Below, one piece after another: positions 35,845 through 45,206 of a stretch of DNA of 64,000 bases (positions within the stretch are counted from its first letter, which is position 1; each line of letters opens with the position of its first letter). Source of the stretch: Flavobacterium psychrophilum (GTDB taxonomy: Bacteria > Bacteroidota > Bacteroidia > Flavobacteriales > Flavobacteriaceae). Below the pieces are notes generated by a model. The model searched no databases. It was not told the origin of the DNA and saw only the letters and a list, made by a program, of their open reading frames with translations. The position numbers and the translations under genes are program-made. The stretch is from assembly GCA_945879625.1 (NCBI GenBank), contig CAMCVA010000002.1:62001-126000 (forward strand), written 5' to 3'.

Positions 35845-36840
35845 ATGAGAAAATTAGCGGTTTTTATAGCACTATTTTGGGTTGTAACTTCGGCCTGTAA
35901 ACGCCAAGACGCCGCCGACTCTGCTATTACTTCTGGAAAAATCAACACGATTTCAGTAATTATTGACGACCAACTCTGGAATGGCCAAGTGGGCGACAGC
36001 ATCCGAAACACCTTTGCCGCTCCGGTTTTGGGACTGCCTCAAGAAGAACCATTGTTTGACATCAACCAATTTCCAGTAAAATTATTGGAAGGATTTGTAA
36101 CCACTACCCGCAACATCTTGGTGGTAAAAAAAGCCAAAACCACTTCCTACGAGTTGGTCGAAAATGAATACGCCACTCCGCAGAACGTATTTCATATTTC
36201 GGGCAAAACAGCCTATTCTATTCTGGAAGTCATTCGGCAAAATGCGCCGGATATCATCCAAAAAATGCAACAAACCGAAATTGTCGAAAACCAACGGATA
36301 ATGGATACTTCGCGCATTTCGACGCGCGCGCTCAAGAAAAAATTTGGAGTCGACATTCATTTGCCCACGGGCTTCACCTTGGCCATGAAAAGCAAGAAGT
36401 TTTTGTGGTACAAAAAAGAAATTACCAGCGGCAACTCGAGCTTGTTGGTTTACCAAGTACCGTTTCATCGGGTAAAAACTACCAACCTCATTAAAAGCAT
36501 TACCAAAATTCGGGACTCTATTGGTCGTTTGTTTATACACGGCTCCTACCCCAACACCCAAATGATCACCCAACGATCGTATACGCCCTATTTATTTAAG
36601 ACCAAAATTAGCCACAAAGAAACCTTTGTTACGAAAGGAAATTGGGAACTCAAAAACGACCACATGACCGGGCCGTTCATCAATTACTGCATTGTCGATT
36701 ATCCGCGCAACCGCATGCTAATACTTGAGGGATTTTGTTATGCGCCGTCTACACCCAAACGCGACCTGATGTTTGAGTTGGAGTCGATCATTAAATCAGT
36801 TGAGTTTTTGAAAAAACCAAAATTAAAACACGCCAAATGA
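35845..36840 (+). CDS. DUF4837 family lipoprotein
   Basis: The 331-residue protein has a lipoprotein signal (FWVVTSAC, Cys near residue 18) followed by the typical DUF4837 text: ISVIIDDQLWNGQVGDSIR, and later LPTGFTLAMKSKKFLWYKKE. The family is restricted to Bacteroidota and its function is unknown. It overlaps the next gene by 4 bp (ATGA) and is 26 bp downstream of the lytic transglycosylase gene, so the three probably form one transcript. Confidence 0.85.
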   Translation: MRKLAVFIALFWVVTSACKRQDAADSAITSGKINTISVIIDDQLWNGQVGDSIRNTFAAPVLGLPQEEPLFDINQFPVKLLEGFVTTTRNILVVKKAKTTSYELVENEYATPQNVFHISGKTAYSILEVIRQNAPDIIQKMQQTEIVENQRIMDTSRISTRALKKKFGVDIHLPTGFTLAMKSKKFLWYKKEITSGNSSLLVYQVPFHRVKTTNLIKSITKIRDSIGRLFIHGSYPNTQMITQRSYTPYLFKTKISHKETFVTKGNWELKNDHMTGPFINYCIVDYPRNRMLILEGFCYAPSTPKRDLMFELESIIKSVEFLKKPKLKHAK

Positions 36841-37283
36841 TACTATGGAAAATAAAGCGATTTGAAGCGCTTTCTCTACAAGAACTATATTCTACCCTAC
36901 AATTGCGAAGCGAAGTCTTTGTGGTGGAGCAAAACTGTGTTTACCAAGACATTGATAACAAAGACCAGAAAGCCACTCACCTTTTGGGGTTTTTAGACCA
37001 GACCTTAGTAGCCTATGCCCGGTTGTTTCAGGCTGGCGATTATTTTGAGCAAGCGTCTATTGGCCGAGTTGTGGTTTCGCCTGCACACCGAAGCAAATCG
37101 TTTGGGCACGAATTAATGCGGGCAGCAATTAGTGAAGTAGAACAACATTTTCAGACCGACGAAATTACGATATCGGCACAGTTGTATCTGAAGGCGTTTT
37201 ATGAATCACACGGGTTTGTAGTGGTTGGAGAAACCTACCTGGAAGACGACATTCCGCATATAAAAATGCAGCGAATCGGTTAA
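36837..37283 (+). CDS. ElaA-like GNAT acetyltransferase
   Basis: The 148-residue protein matches ElaA, a GNAT-fold N-acetyltransferase of unknown substrate. Family features are the start LQLRSEVFVVEQNCVYQDIDN, the acetyl-CoA binding region GRVVVSPAHRSKSFGHELM (near residue 77), and the ending SHGFVVVGETYLEDDIPHI. Its end overlaps the convergent OmpA-like gene by 4 bp. Confidence 0.9.
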   Translation: MILWKIKRFEALSLQELYSTLQLRSEVFVVEQNCVYQDIDNKDQKATHLLGFLDQTLVAYARLFQAGDYFEQASIGRVVVSPAHRSKSFGHELMRAAISEVEQHFQTDEITISAQLYLKAFYESHGFVVVGETYLEDDIPHIKMQRIG

Positions 37284-38095
37284 ATTTTACTGATCACCAA
37301 TTCTACTCGGCGGTCGTATTCGGCACCTTTTTTGAGCGGAACCGTATTGCCATACCCCTTAAAGGTCATGCGGGTTTTTGGAATTTTTTTGAACACTAAA
37401 TATTTGTAAACGGCTTCGGCTCTATTGGTCGAGAGGTTTCGTTTTCTAGTAAACCGATCAATGGCTTCTTTTTGGAAGGTGGGTGTGCAACACACGTGTC
37501 CTTGAATTTCAAATTGTAAATTTTTGTAGCGCAGCAACACTTTAGAAATTTTGTCCAATTCAGTTTTTGCTGCCAGAGTGAGCACGCTGCTTCCGGTTTC
37601 AAACAATAAATTTTCCAAGTAAATGTGATCGCCTATCACGTGTTTTTTTTGAATTGAGGTATAAAAACCGGGCAAGACAATTTTAGGCAGTGGTTTCAAG
37701 TTGAGTACAACGTCAACGCGTCTGTTTTTGGATCGTTTTTCGGGTAAATTTTCGAGCACATCGTCTTCAATCAAAATGCGTCCTTTTCCCTCAATGGTTA
37801 CAATAATTTTATTGGTAATTCCATTTGCCAACAGAGTTTCTTGAATGGCATTGGCCCGGCTGGTTGACAATTTAAAATTGTATTCTTCTTTGCCTAAATC
37901 GTCGGTATAGCCATAAATCTGAATCGATTCGATGCGAGTAGAATCGTTGTTTTTGATAAAATCTACAACTTCCTTGCTTTGTAATTCGTCGATTTGAAAT
38001 TTGTTGGTGTCAAAATAAACCGATTGCACGATTTCTTCCTGTGCCAAACAGTTGCCAAACGCGAAGCTGAAAAATAATAATAATAGTGCTTTCAT
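37280..38095 (-). CDS. Secreted protein with two OmpA-like domains
   Basis: The 271-residue protein has a signal peptide (MKALLLLFFSFAFGNCLAQ) and two consecutive OmpA/MotB-like modules. The first is about 25-130 (SVYFDTNKFQI ... RSKNRRVDVVL), the second about 155-271 (LLFETGSSVL ... GAEYDRRVELVI). The NRRVxxx and DRRVEL endings are the usual peptidoglycan-binding signature. No beta-barrel is present, so it is probably periplasmic. Its start overlaps the ctp stop by 1 bp, indicating co-transcription. Confidence 0.85.
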   Translation of the reverse strand: MKALLLLFFSFAFGNCLAQEEIVQSVYFDTNKFQIDELQSKEVVDFIKNNDSTRIESIQIYGYTDDLGKEEYNFKLSTSRANAIQETLLANGITNKIIVTIEGKGRILIEDDVLENLPEKRSKNRRVDVVLNLKPLPKIVLPGFYTSIQKKHVIGDHIYLENLLFETGSSVLTLAAKTELDKISKVLLRYKNLQFEIQGHVCCTPTFQKEAIDRFTRKRNLSTNRAEAVYKYLVFKKIPKTRMTFKGYGNTVPLKKGAEYDRRVELVISKI

Positions 38096-39744
38096 TAGGG
38101 TTGTAAAAGTTTAGAATAGGCAGCTTGATCTTGTAAAATTGCCGCCGATTTTTTGATCTCGGTATTGTTTTTCAAGTAATACTGATAAAGGCCTTCTTTG
38201 TATTGGTAGCGCTTGATGATTTCGTCCAACAGAAGATTCTTTAACTCTTTTTGGTTGGCATTCAATTGATTTTCTTCGCTTTTTTGAAGCGCCACTGCCA
38301 GTTGTTGGTATTCGGTAGCGATGGCACCTTCTAGCTTTTCTTTTTTGGCTGTTGCCAATAAATCTCGCAATGCTTGTTCGGTTTCGGTTTCAAATTGAAA
38401 CCTTGTTCGTTTTAAAAACGCTTTAAATTGGGCAAAATCAGCGTCGCTAATCACTGGTATTTGGGTGCCCAATGCCGGATTTTTGTAGTAGTATTCGGTG
38501 ACGAAATTAAATATACCGTCATTTTTTTGAAGGGCATCCGCGATGGGACTCGTCTTGGTTTCTTCCAATACCACATCGGGCAATATACCACCGCCATCAT
38601 AGACAGTACGGCCATTTTTGGTTTTAAATTGGTTGTAGTTTTCGGCTGCGGTGCGCGTGGCTTTTCCGTCTTTGTCCTTGTGCGAATAATCCAAGGCCTG
38701 AATACAGCGACCAGAAGGCGTGTAATAGCGCGAAATGGTAATTTTTATTTGGGTGCCGTAGGTTAAATCTATGGGGCGTTGCACCAATCCTTTTCCGTAA
38801 CTTCTGCTTCCCACCACCACGGCTCGGTCTAAATCTTGCAAGGCACCCGAAACAATTTCTGAGGCCGAAGCACTTTTTCCATCCACAATCACCACCAAAG
38901 GAATGGTTGCATCTATCGGATCGCGCGTGGTTTTGTAGATGTTGTTGTGTTTTTCAATGCGCGATTTGGTGGTCACAATAATTTCGTCTTTTGGGACAAA
39001 CAGGTTGCAAATAGAAACCGCCTCATTGAGTAAGCCTCCCGGATTGCCCCGCAGGTCTAGCACCAAGCGTTCGATTCCTTCTTTTTTGAGTTGCTCTAGC
39101 GCTTCTTTGGTTTCGTAAGACGCTTTTTTATTAAACTGCGTGAGGGCAATGTATCCGGTTTTGTCGTCAATTTTTCCAAAGAACGGAACTGCCTTAATCT
39201 CTACTTCGTCTAGTACCAGTATCGCTGAAAGTGTCTTTCCTTGTCGAATATATTTCAAGACAATTTTGGTGTTTTTGGCGCCTTTAAACAATTGGGAAAT
39301 GTCTTCATTAAAATCGCTCAGCACCACATCGCCAATTTGAATAATCTCGTCGCCTGCCTTTAATCCAGCTTTGTCGGCTGGGAAATTTTTGTAGGGTTCT
39401 TTGACAATTAATTTGCCTTCTTTTCGGGTAATTAAGGCCCCTATTCCGGTATATTCTCCGGTGTTGTTGATTTTGAATTTTACGACATCTTGCTCGGTAA
39501 AATAGTTGGTATACGGATCCAAGGAAGCCAACATGCTTTTGATCGCTTTGTCCATCAATTCTCCCGGATTGGTTTCGTCCACGTAGTTGGAATTAACCGC
39601 CTTGAACAAGTTGGTAAAAATCTCAATTTGCTTGGCAACCTCAAAAAAATCTTCCCGAAAACTTACCCCAACAAATAGAAATCCGCTGGCGACTAGCGCG
39701 AGAAAGTGTCTTTTATGCAGTCGGTTAAGTATGAGTTTCAGCAT
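38095..39744 (-). CDS. C-terminal processing peptidase (S41 family, Ctp/Tsp type)
   Basis: The 549-residue periplasmic serine protease has an N-terminal membrane/signal segment (FLALVASGFLFVGVSF), a PDZ domain (about 95-165, with YTGIGALI and DKAGLKAGDEII), and the S41 catalytic core. The nucleophile Ser is in SASASEIVSGAL near residue 291 and the Lys of the dyad in SRSYGKGLVQ near 316. Such proteases trim or degrade envelope proteins. It is followed by the OmpA-like gene and preceded by rnpA. Confidence 0.93.
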   Translation of the reverse strand: MLKLILNRLHKRHFLALVASGFLFVGVSFREDFFEVAKQIEIFTNLFKAVNSNYVDETNPGELMDKAIKSMLASLDPYTNYFTEQDVVKFKINNTGEYTGIGALITRKEGKLIVKEPYKNFPADKAGLKAGDEIIQIGDVVLSDFNEDISQLFKGAKNTKIVLKYIRQGKTLSAILVLDEVEIKAVPFFGKIDDKTGYIALTQFNKKASYETKEALEQLKKEGIERLVLDLRGNPGGLLNEAVSICNLFVPKDEIIVTTKSRIEKHNNIYKTTRDPIDATIPLVVIVDGKSASASEIVSGALQDLDRAVVVGSRSYGKGLVQRPIDLTYGTQIKITISRYYTPSGRCIQALDYSHKDKDGKATRTAAENYNQFKTKNGRTVYDGGGILPDVVLEETKTSPIADALQKNDGIFNFVTEYYYKNPALGTQIPVISDADFAQFKAFLKRTRFQFETETEQALRDLLATAKKEKLEGAIATEYQQLAVALQKSEENQLNANQKELKNLLLDEIIKRYQYKEGLYQYYLKNNTEIKKSAAILQDQAAYSKLLQP

Positions 39745-39774
39745 CGGTGTTTTTGTTTGGGCGAAAATACAAAT

Positions 39775-40161
39775 TTATTGCGGGTTATCGTTTTTGGCTT
39801 GTTCTACAAATTTTTGAAACAGTAGTTTCGTTTTTTCCTCAATTTCGGCATAAGGCAATCGGTCGCTGGTTTGGTAAAAAAACATAAACGCATACCGTTG
39901 ATCTCCCGCTGGCCACAAAAGTTCTTTGTTTAGGCGGTAGGTCTCGCGCAACACCCGTTTAAAATAATTGCGATCGACTGCTTTTTTAAAGTACTTTTTC
40001 GAAACCGAAACCCCTAATTTAATTGCTTCCTGGTCAGGCAATTCAACAGGCACATACACCAAACGCAAGGGGTATTTGCTCACCGATTTCCCTTCCGTAA
40101 ACAGCAGGTCTATCGTGTTTTTGCTTTTCAGCCGTTCCGATTTGGGGTAAGTGAAATTCAA
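39775..40161 (-). CDS. rnpA: Ribonuclease P protein component
   Basis: RnpA is the protein cofactor of RNase P, which matures tRNA 5' ends. The 128-residue product begins NFTYPKSERLKSKNTIDLLF, and has GVSVSKKYFKKAVDRNYFKRVLRE, the RNR-type RNA-binding signature, near residue 62. I chose a TTG at 40161 (just beyond the stop of the upstream peptidase gene) because it begins right at the conserved N-terminus and avoids a 53-bp overlap required by the ATG at 40218. rpmH and dnaA, the usual neighbours in many bacteria, are absent. Confidence 0.9.
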   Translation of the reverse strand: MNFTYPKSERLKSKNTIDLLFTEGKSVSKYPLRLVYVPVELPDQEAIKLGVSVSKKYFKKAVDRNYFKRVLRETYRLNKELLWPAGDQRYAFMFFYQTSDRLPYAEIEEKTKLLFQKFVEQAKNDNPQ

Positions 40162-40165
40162 ACTA

Positions 40166-42052
40166 TTATTTTTTGGTGACGGGTTCTTGCGGGTAGCTGT
40201 TGTTTTCTGGATGCACATCGGCCAGGAATCCAGCAGGATCCAATTGCACTTTTACAACCGATTTTCCGGCGGGAATTTCAAACGAATAGGTGGGATATGC
40301 CCAGGCCCAATCGGGCAAAGTGGTTCTTTTTTGGGTTAAATCGGGGTTTGGTTTTTCAAAGTGCATCATGCGCAACGGAATGTAAAAATTTTCTTGGGAC
40401 CCATCGTCATAAAACACAGTCAAATCAATGGGCATAGGCATTCGCCCAATTCGTTCCAAGGTTACTTTGGTGTTTTGCTCCCCGGCGGTAACTTCTTTTA
40501 TGCCGTAGTCAATCGTGTTGGTGGTTTGGGTCCAATCGGTGAGGTACCAATCCAAATGTGCCCCACTTACGCGCTCGGCTGTGCGTTTAATGTCGTTGGG
40601 TGTGGGGTGCTTAAATTTGAATTCGGCATAAAATCGCTTTATGGTTTTGCGGAGATTTTCTTGGCCGATGAGGTAGCCCAATTGCGCCAAAAACACTTCT
40701 CCTTTGCTGTAGGAACTGATGCTGTAAATCTTGTTCAAATCATAGCGATCCCCATGCGTAGACAAGGGCTGGTCTTTGCCCGAATTGGCCAAATAATAGT
40801 AGCCATCATAGGCGCCTTGGTGTGGATTAGTCAGTTTTTTCTCGGCCAACTCATTCATACCCAAGTCTTCCAAATAGGAGGCAAATCCTTCGTCCATCCA
40901 GGGGTGTTTGGATTCGTTGCTGGCCAAAATGTGCTGAAACCAAGAATGGGCCATTTCGTGCGCAATCACGCCGACTAATCCGTCGTAAGTGCCTTCGCCC
41001 AAAATGAGCGTACACATAGCATATTCCATTCCGCCATCGCCGCCTTGAATAACCGAAAACTGTTCGTACGGATAGTCGCCTATCGTTTGGTTGTAAAACT
41101 CCATCAGCCATTGGGTAACCGGCTGCGCTTTCTTCCAATTGTCGCTAATTTTCGGATTGTTTTTGTACAGAAAATGCAAGGTGGCTCCACCGGGAACTTG
41201 TAGTTTGTCGTGCACATAATTTTTATCGGCGGCCCAAGTAAAATCATGGACATTTGGCGCCATGAAATGCCAAGTGAGTGTTTTGATTTTTTTAGAATGC
41301 TTAATAACTTTACCGGCATCTTGGTAGCCGTGTCCAATTTCATTTTTGTTTTGCAAATAGCCGCTACCGCCCAACACATAGTCTTTGTCAATGGTAATTT
41401 TCACGTCAAAATCACCCCAAACACCGTGAAATTCTCGGGCGATGTAGGGATCGGCATGCCAACCTTCAAAATCAAATTCAGCCAATTTGGGGTACCATTG
41501 GGCCATCGAAAATGCTACGCCTTCTTTGTTGTTTCGGCCCGAACGACGGATTTGAACAGGCACTTGTCCATCAAAGCTGAGGCTCAATTCGGTAGAATGG
41601 TTGGGTAAAATAGGCTGCGCCAAGACAACTTCTAAAACCGTTCCCTTTTCCTTGCTTTGAACGGCAAGTCCGTCTTGTTGTACGTTACTAATTTTTAAAA
41701 ATCCAATCTCATTGGGCTGTAAATTTTTAATGCGGCTCTCTTTGATCTCTTTTTCGCCAATTTTTACTTTGCGTACCATGCGTCCGTCTGGATCGGCAAT
41801 CGACTGAATGCGCGCGTCCATTTCGCTACCAGGTTGAAACGCATTGGGATACAAATGATAATATACTTTTCTAAGGGTATCGGGCGAATTATTGGTATAA
41901 GTGAGTTTTTGAGTACCTCGGTATTGGTAATTGGGCGCATCAACCACTACGTCCATTTTGTAGGCTACTTTTTGTTGCCAATAGCCAGCCGATTGGGCCC
42001 ATCCACCAAAAGATGCACAACCAAAACCAACAAGAATCAAGAATTTTTTCAT
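40166..42052 (-). CDS. M1 family zinc aminopeptidase
   Basis: The 628-residue protein has a signal peptide (FLILVGFGCASFGGWAQ) and the gluzincin motif HEMAHSWFQH near residue 364, with the downstream zinc-binding Glu in WMDEGFASYLEDL. The exopeptidase-type motif is GGMEYAM. M1 enzymes remove N-terminal residues from peptides; the signal peptide implies a periplasmic or surface role. It follows the S8 peptidase gene after a terminator and precedes rnpA by 4 bp. Confidence 0.93.
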   Translation of the reverse strand: MKKFLILVGFGCASFGGWAQSAGYWQQKVAYKMDVVVDAPNYQYRGTQKLTYTNNSPDTLRKVYYHLYPNAFQPGSEMDARIQSIADPDGRMVRKVKIGEKEIKESRIKNLQPNEIGFLKISNVQQDGLAVQSKEKGTVLEVVLAQPILPNHSTELSLSFDGQVPVQIRRSGRNNKEGVAFSMAQWYPKLAEFDFEGWHADPYIAREFHGVWGDFDVKITIDKDYVLGGSGYLQNKNEIGHGYQDAGKVIKHSKKIKTLTWHFMAPNVHDFTWAADKNYVHDKLQVPGGATLHFLYKNNPKISDNWKKAQPVTQWLMEFYNQTIGDYPYEQFSVIQGGDGGMEYAMCTLILGEGTYDGLVGVIAHEMAHSWFQHILASNESKHPWMDEGFASYLEDLGMNELAEKKLTNPHQGAYDGYYYLANSGKDQPLSTHGDRYDLNKIYSISSYSKGEVFLAQLGYLIGQENLRKTIKRFYAEFKFKHPTPNDIKRTAERVSGAHLDWYLTDWTQTTNTIDYGIKEVTAGEQNTKVTLERIGRMPMPIDLTVFYDDGSQENFYIPLRMMHFEKPNPDLTQKRTTLPDWAWAYPTYSFEIPAGKSVVKVQLDPAGFLADVHPENNSYPQEPVTKK

Positions 42053-42063
42053 GGAATTAAATT

Positions 42064-42100
42064 AAAAAAGCTTGCCAAAAATAGGGTTTTTAGCAAGCTT
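42064..42100 (-). terminator. Rho-independent terminator of the S8 peptidase gene
   Basis: On the minus strand AAGCTTGC pairs with GCAAGCTT, extended inward by TAAAAA/TTTTTG-type pairing, and is followed by a T-run. It sits between the S8 stop and the M1 start, separating the two units. Confidence 0.85.
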
Positions 42101-42121
42101 ATGAAACGAATTCGTTAGCGA

Positions 42122-43744
42122 TTAGCCTTTTGTTTTTTTTGCGCCCTTTTTGGCTGACATCTTTTCTGCCAATTTAAACGCGCTGAACGCATTCACGATT
42201 TTGCCCGATTTAGACAAACTGTCAAAGGGGCGTTTGTCGTCGGGATTTCCTCCCACTATTACATTTTCAGGAATAGAGGTGCCCGAATTCATGAGTATGT
42301 TTTTTACTTCTTTGGCGCTCAAGTTTGGGAAATACGAACGAATCATTGCGGCTACACCGGCCACATTGGGCGCGGCCATCGAGGTGCCCTGCTCGTATTT
42401 GTACTCGTTGTTGGGCGTGGTTGCATAGATTTGAATACCTGGCGAATACACATCTACATTCAACTTGCCGTAGTTGGAGAAATCAGCAATCACTTTTTCG
42501 CCATACTCGTAATTCAAGGCGCCTACTGTAATTACATTACCGGCAAATTCAATTTTTTTGTCGTCCGAATCATTTGGAAAATTAGGTTCTACGTCAATGT
42601 CTTTGGCGTCATTCCCTGCTGCATGCACAAACAATACGTCTTTGCTTTCGGCATATTTGATGGCGTCATACACCCATTGTTTGTGTGGCGAATAGTTTTT
42701 TCCAAAACTGCCGTTGATTACTTTGGCACCATTGTCCACCGCATAGCGAATTCCTAGCGCAATGTCTTTGTCGTATTCGTCGCCGTTGGGTACACAGCGC
42801 ACGGCCATAATTTCAACATTGTTTGCGATTCCGTCTCCGCCCAAATTATTGTTGCGGGTTTGGGCAATAATTCCGGCCACGTGCGTGCCGTGCAAGGCTT
42901 CTTTTTTGTCGGGACCGTACACAACGTTATTGCCGTATTTGCGGTCTTTAATATCTTCTGGGTTGTCGCCCACTACTTTTCGTCCGTCAAAATCTTTGTT
43001 GAGGTTGTAGTTGAGCATGTCATAAACTTGGTCTTTGTAGCCTTTTAACTCGTCCATAAAATTTGGACCGGCTTGCGCAATCACTCGCATCATGATTTGT
43101 TTGCAGCGATTGACCCCGCTGTCAGTTGTTTGAATTCCCTCTAGATCTTCAAGAGTATAACTGTCTTTTTTTAGGTATTCAGTAAGTGTTTTATTGGCAT
43201 TAAACAAGAAATCAACCTGTTGTTTGCCTTGGTTGTTTTCGGCCAATAGTTTTTCGTATTCTTCTTTGGCGGCTTTGTATTCGGCTGATCCGTCGTCGGC
43301 TTTTTTCAAGATGCGGGTCATTTCGAGGTTTTCTTTGCCGGCATCGCCCAAGAAATTCCACCCGTGAATGTCATCCACATAACCGTTTTTGTCGTCGTCT
43401 ATGCCATTTCCTGCAATTTCTTTTTTGTTGGTCCAGACTACCGATTTCAAGTCCTCGTGATCAATATCTACACCGGAATCGACGACACCGACAATGACTT
43501 TTTGGCCCTTTTTGCCTTTTAGGAGTTCGGCATATACACGATCTACACTCATACCGGGAATACTGTCTTTCCCCAAATCCAGGTGACTCCAACGCTTCAG
43601 TTGGTAATCGGTGAGGGCGCTTTTTTTGGCAACAAAAGCAGTCGCGTTGTCGGTTTTTTTTTCAGGTGTCTGTGGCGATTGTGCAGTTGCCGTAAGCGCA
43701 AAAAACAAGGCAATCACAAAACCAAAAGAGAGCATTTTTTTCAT
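42122..43744 (-). CDS. Subtilisin-like S8 serine protease
   Basis: The 540-residue protein has a signal peptide (FGFVIALFFALTATAQ) and the complete triad: Asp in VVDSGVDIDHEDL (near residue 88), His in HGTHVAGII (near 286) and Ser in GTSMAAPNVAGVAAM (near 455). A ~130-residue insertion rich in charged residues lies between the Asp and His blocks. No C-terminal type IX sorting domain is visible; the tail is basic (KKGAKKTKG), so it is probably periplasmic or released by another route. Confidence 0.94.
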   Translation of the reverse strand: MKKMLSFGFVIALFFALTATAQSPQTPEKKTDNATAFVAKKSALTDYQLKRWSHLDLGKDSIPGMSVDRVYAELLKGKKGQKVIVGVVDSGVDIDHEDLKSVVWTNKKEIAGNGIDDDKNGYVDDIHGWNFLGDAGKENLEMTRILKKADDGSAEYKAAKEEYEKLLAENNQGKQQVDFLFNANKTLTEYLKKDSYTLEDLEGIQTTDSGVNRCKQIMMRVIAQAGPNFMDELKGYKDQVYDMLNYNLNKDFDGRKVVGDNPEDIKDRKYGNNVVYGPDKKEALHGTHVAGIIAQTRNNNLGGDGIANNVEIMAVRCVPNGDEYDKDIALGIRYAVDNGAKVINGSFGKNYSPHKQWVYDAIKYAESKDVLFVHAAGNDAKDIDVEPNFPNDSDDKKIEFAGNVITVGALNYEYGEKVIADFSNYGKLNVDVYSPGIQIYATTPNNEYKYEQGTSMAAPNVAGVAAMIRSYFPNLSAKEVKNILMNSGTSIPENVIVGGNPDDKRPFDSLSKSGKIVNAFSAFKLAEKMSAKKGAKKTKG

Positions 43745-43807
43745 AGTATTTTTTTATTTGGTCCTCAAAAATAGGAGACTGGGTTGAGGTTTAGAGTTGT
43801 CTTAACG

Positions 43808-44668
43808 TTATTTTAGCAGCTCATCACAAGAAAATACTTCATGTAAACGCACGCCTTTCTCGGTTTGTTGCACCGTAATGATTTCGTTGTGGGCGTCGTG
43901 CTCTAAAAATAAATAGTAGTTTTTCTCGGCCGCTTGCTGCAAAAAATATTCTTTTTCGGGCAGCGTAAGCAAGGGTCGTGTGTCATAGCCCATTACATAC
44001 GGCAGCGGAATATGTCCGGCAGTTGGAAGCAAATCGGCCATGAAACAAATGGTTTTGTCTTGGTATTGAATTTGGGGAATCATCATTTTTTCGGTGTGGC
44101 CGTCCACAAAATAAACGCCAAATCCCAACTCGCATTTTTCAGTAAAATTTCCGGTTGGTGATGCAATAAATTTCAATTGTCCGCTTTCTTGCATGGGCAA
44201 AATATTTTCACTCAAAAACGAAGCTTTTTCCCGCGGATTGGGTTGTGTGGCCCATTCCCAGTGGTGAGCATTGCTCCAGTAGTGTGCATTTTTAAAGGCC
44301 ATTTCAAAACCGTTATGGTCTTTGTTCCATTGCACGCTACCACCGCAGTGATCAAAATGCAAATGCGTTTGAAACACATCAGTAATGTCGTCGGGATGAA
44401 ACCCGTTTTTGGCCAATGATTTTTTGATGCTGTGATCGCCCCAAAGTGAATAATACCCATAGAACTTATCGGATTGCTTGTGGCCCATGCCGGTGTCGAT
44501 CAGGATGAGTTTGTTTCCGTCTTCGATCAGCAAACAACGCGCGGCCATATCAATGAGGTTGTTGGCATCGGCTGGATTGGTTTTGTTCCAAATGGTTTTG
44601 GGCACCACGCCAAACATGGCGCCGCCGTCGAGTTTGAAATTTCCGCTTTCAATAGCATATAAATTCAT
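43808..44668 (-). CDS. Metallo-beta-lactamase-fold hydrolase
   Basis: The 286-residue protein holds the zinc-binding signature THLHFDHCGG near residue 108, the preceding ILIDTGMG strand, and a later Asp/His set (DGHTEKMM and LEHDAHNE) as in quorum-quenching/AHL-lactonase-like and related MBL enzymes. The substrate cannot be told. The ATG at 44668 (MNLYAIESG) is chosen over one two codons upstream. No signal peptide. It is divergent from the SUF locus. Confidence 0.88.
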   Translation of the reverse strand: MNLYAIESGNFKLDGGAMFGVVPKTIWNKTNPADANNLIDMAARCLLIEDGNKLILIDTGMGHKQSDKFYGYYSLWGDHSIKKSLAKNGFHPDDITDVFQTHLHFDHCGGSVQWNKDHNGFEMAFKNAHYWSNAHHWEWATQPNPREKASFLSENILPMQESGQLKFIASPTGNFTEKCELGFGVYFVDGHTEKMMIPQIQYQDKTICFMADLLPTAGHIPLPYVMGYDTRPLLTLPEKEYFLQQAAEKNYYLFLEHDAHNEIITVQQTEKGVRLHEVFSCDELLK

Positions 44669-44795
44669 AGCCAAATTTTAAATGTGCGTGAAAATACTAA
44701 AATTAGGAATTGAGGGCCATAAAAACGGACCTTTTTTTAACAAATTGTAAGACATAAAATTGTTTGGATTCTTCCCAAATCAGTAGATTTTAATC

Positions 44796-44803
44796 TATAT
44801 TTG
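44796..44803 (+). promoter_or_regulatory. Predicted -7 promoter element of the SUF locus
   Basis: TATATTTG fits the flavobacterial -7 consensus and lies 30 bp before the sufA-like start. A well-spaced TTG is not evident. Confidence 0.45.
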
Positions 44804-44833
44804 CACCTTATTTAGACAAAATTAAAATAAGCT

Positions 44834-45163
44834 ATGATTAAAGTTTCGGATACCGCCAGTAAAAAAATCATTGACATGATGAGTGACGACGGCTTTGACG
44901 CGGCTCACGATTATGTGCGGGTTGGTGTAAAAAGCGGCGGATGCTCAGGTTTGTCTTATGAACTGAAATTTGACAAAGAATTGGGCGAAAACGACAAGGT
45001 TTTTGAAGATAATCACGTAAAAATAGCTGTTGAAAAAAAATCTTTCTTGTATTTAGCAGGAACCGTTTTAGAATTTTCGGGCGGCTTGAACGGAAAAGGA
45101 TTTGTGTTTAACAATCCCAATGCGAATCGCACGTGTGGGTGTGGGGAGTCATTTTCACTATAG
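44834..45163 (+). CDS. sufA: A-type iron-sulfur carrier (HesB/IscA/SufA family)
   Basis: A-type carriers take Fe-S clusters from the scaffold and hand them to target proteins. The 109-residue product has the three invariant cysteines: one in KSGGCSGLSYEL (near residue 38) and two in NRTCGCGESF at the end. It is the first gene of the SUF locus, in front of the first inserted four-helix-bundle gene. IscA/ErpA would look alike; the suf context decides the name. Confidence 0.88.
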   Translation: MIKVSDTASKKIIDMMSDDGFDAAHDYVRVGVKSGGCSGLSYELKFDKELGENDKVFEDNHVKIAVEKKSFLYLAGTVLEFSGGLNGKGFVFNNPNANRTCGCGESFSL

Positions 45164-45200
45164 ATTTAAAGATTGAAAAATTTAAGGATTGAAAGACTGA
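45164..45200 (+). repeat. Left flanking repeat of four-helix-bundle gene 1
   Basis: It contains TTTAAAGATTGAA and AAGGATTGAAAGACTGA. The same GATTGAA-type units appear in reverse orientation behind the gene, so the gene is bracketed by an imperfect inverted repeat. It starts right after the sufA stop codon. Confidence 0.7.
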
Positions 45201-45206
45201 ACCAGT

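Noticed and set aside
40162..40218. Longer rnpA starting inside the M1 peptidase gene
   Set aside because: It would add a basic tail before the conserved N-terminus and overlap the upstream gene by 53 bp; a TTG directly at the conserved start fits better.
40361..40978. 205-codon plus-strand open frame opposite the M1 peptidase gene
   Set aside because: It is antisense to a well-supported gene and its translation shows no recognisable motif or start context.
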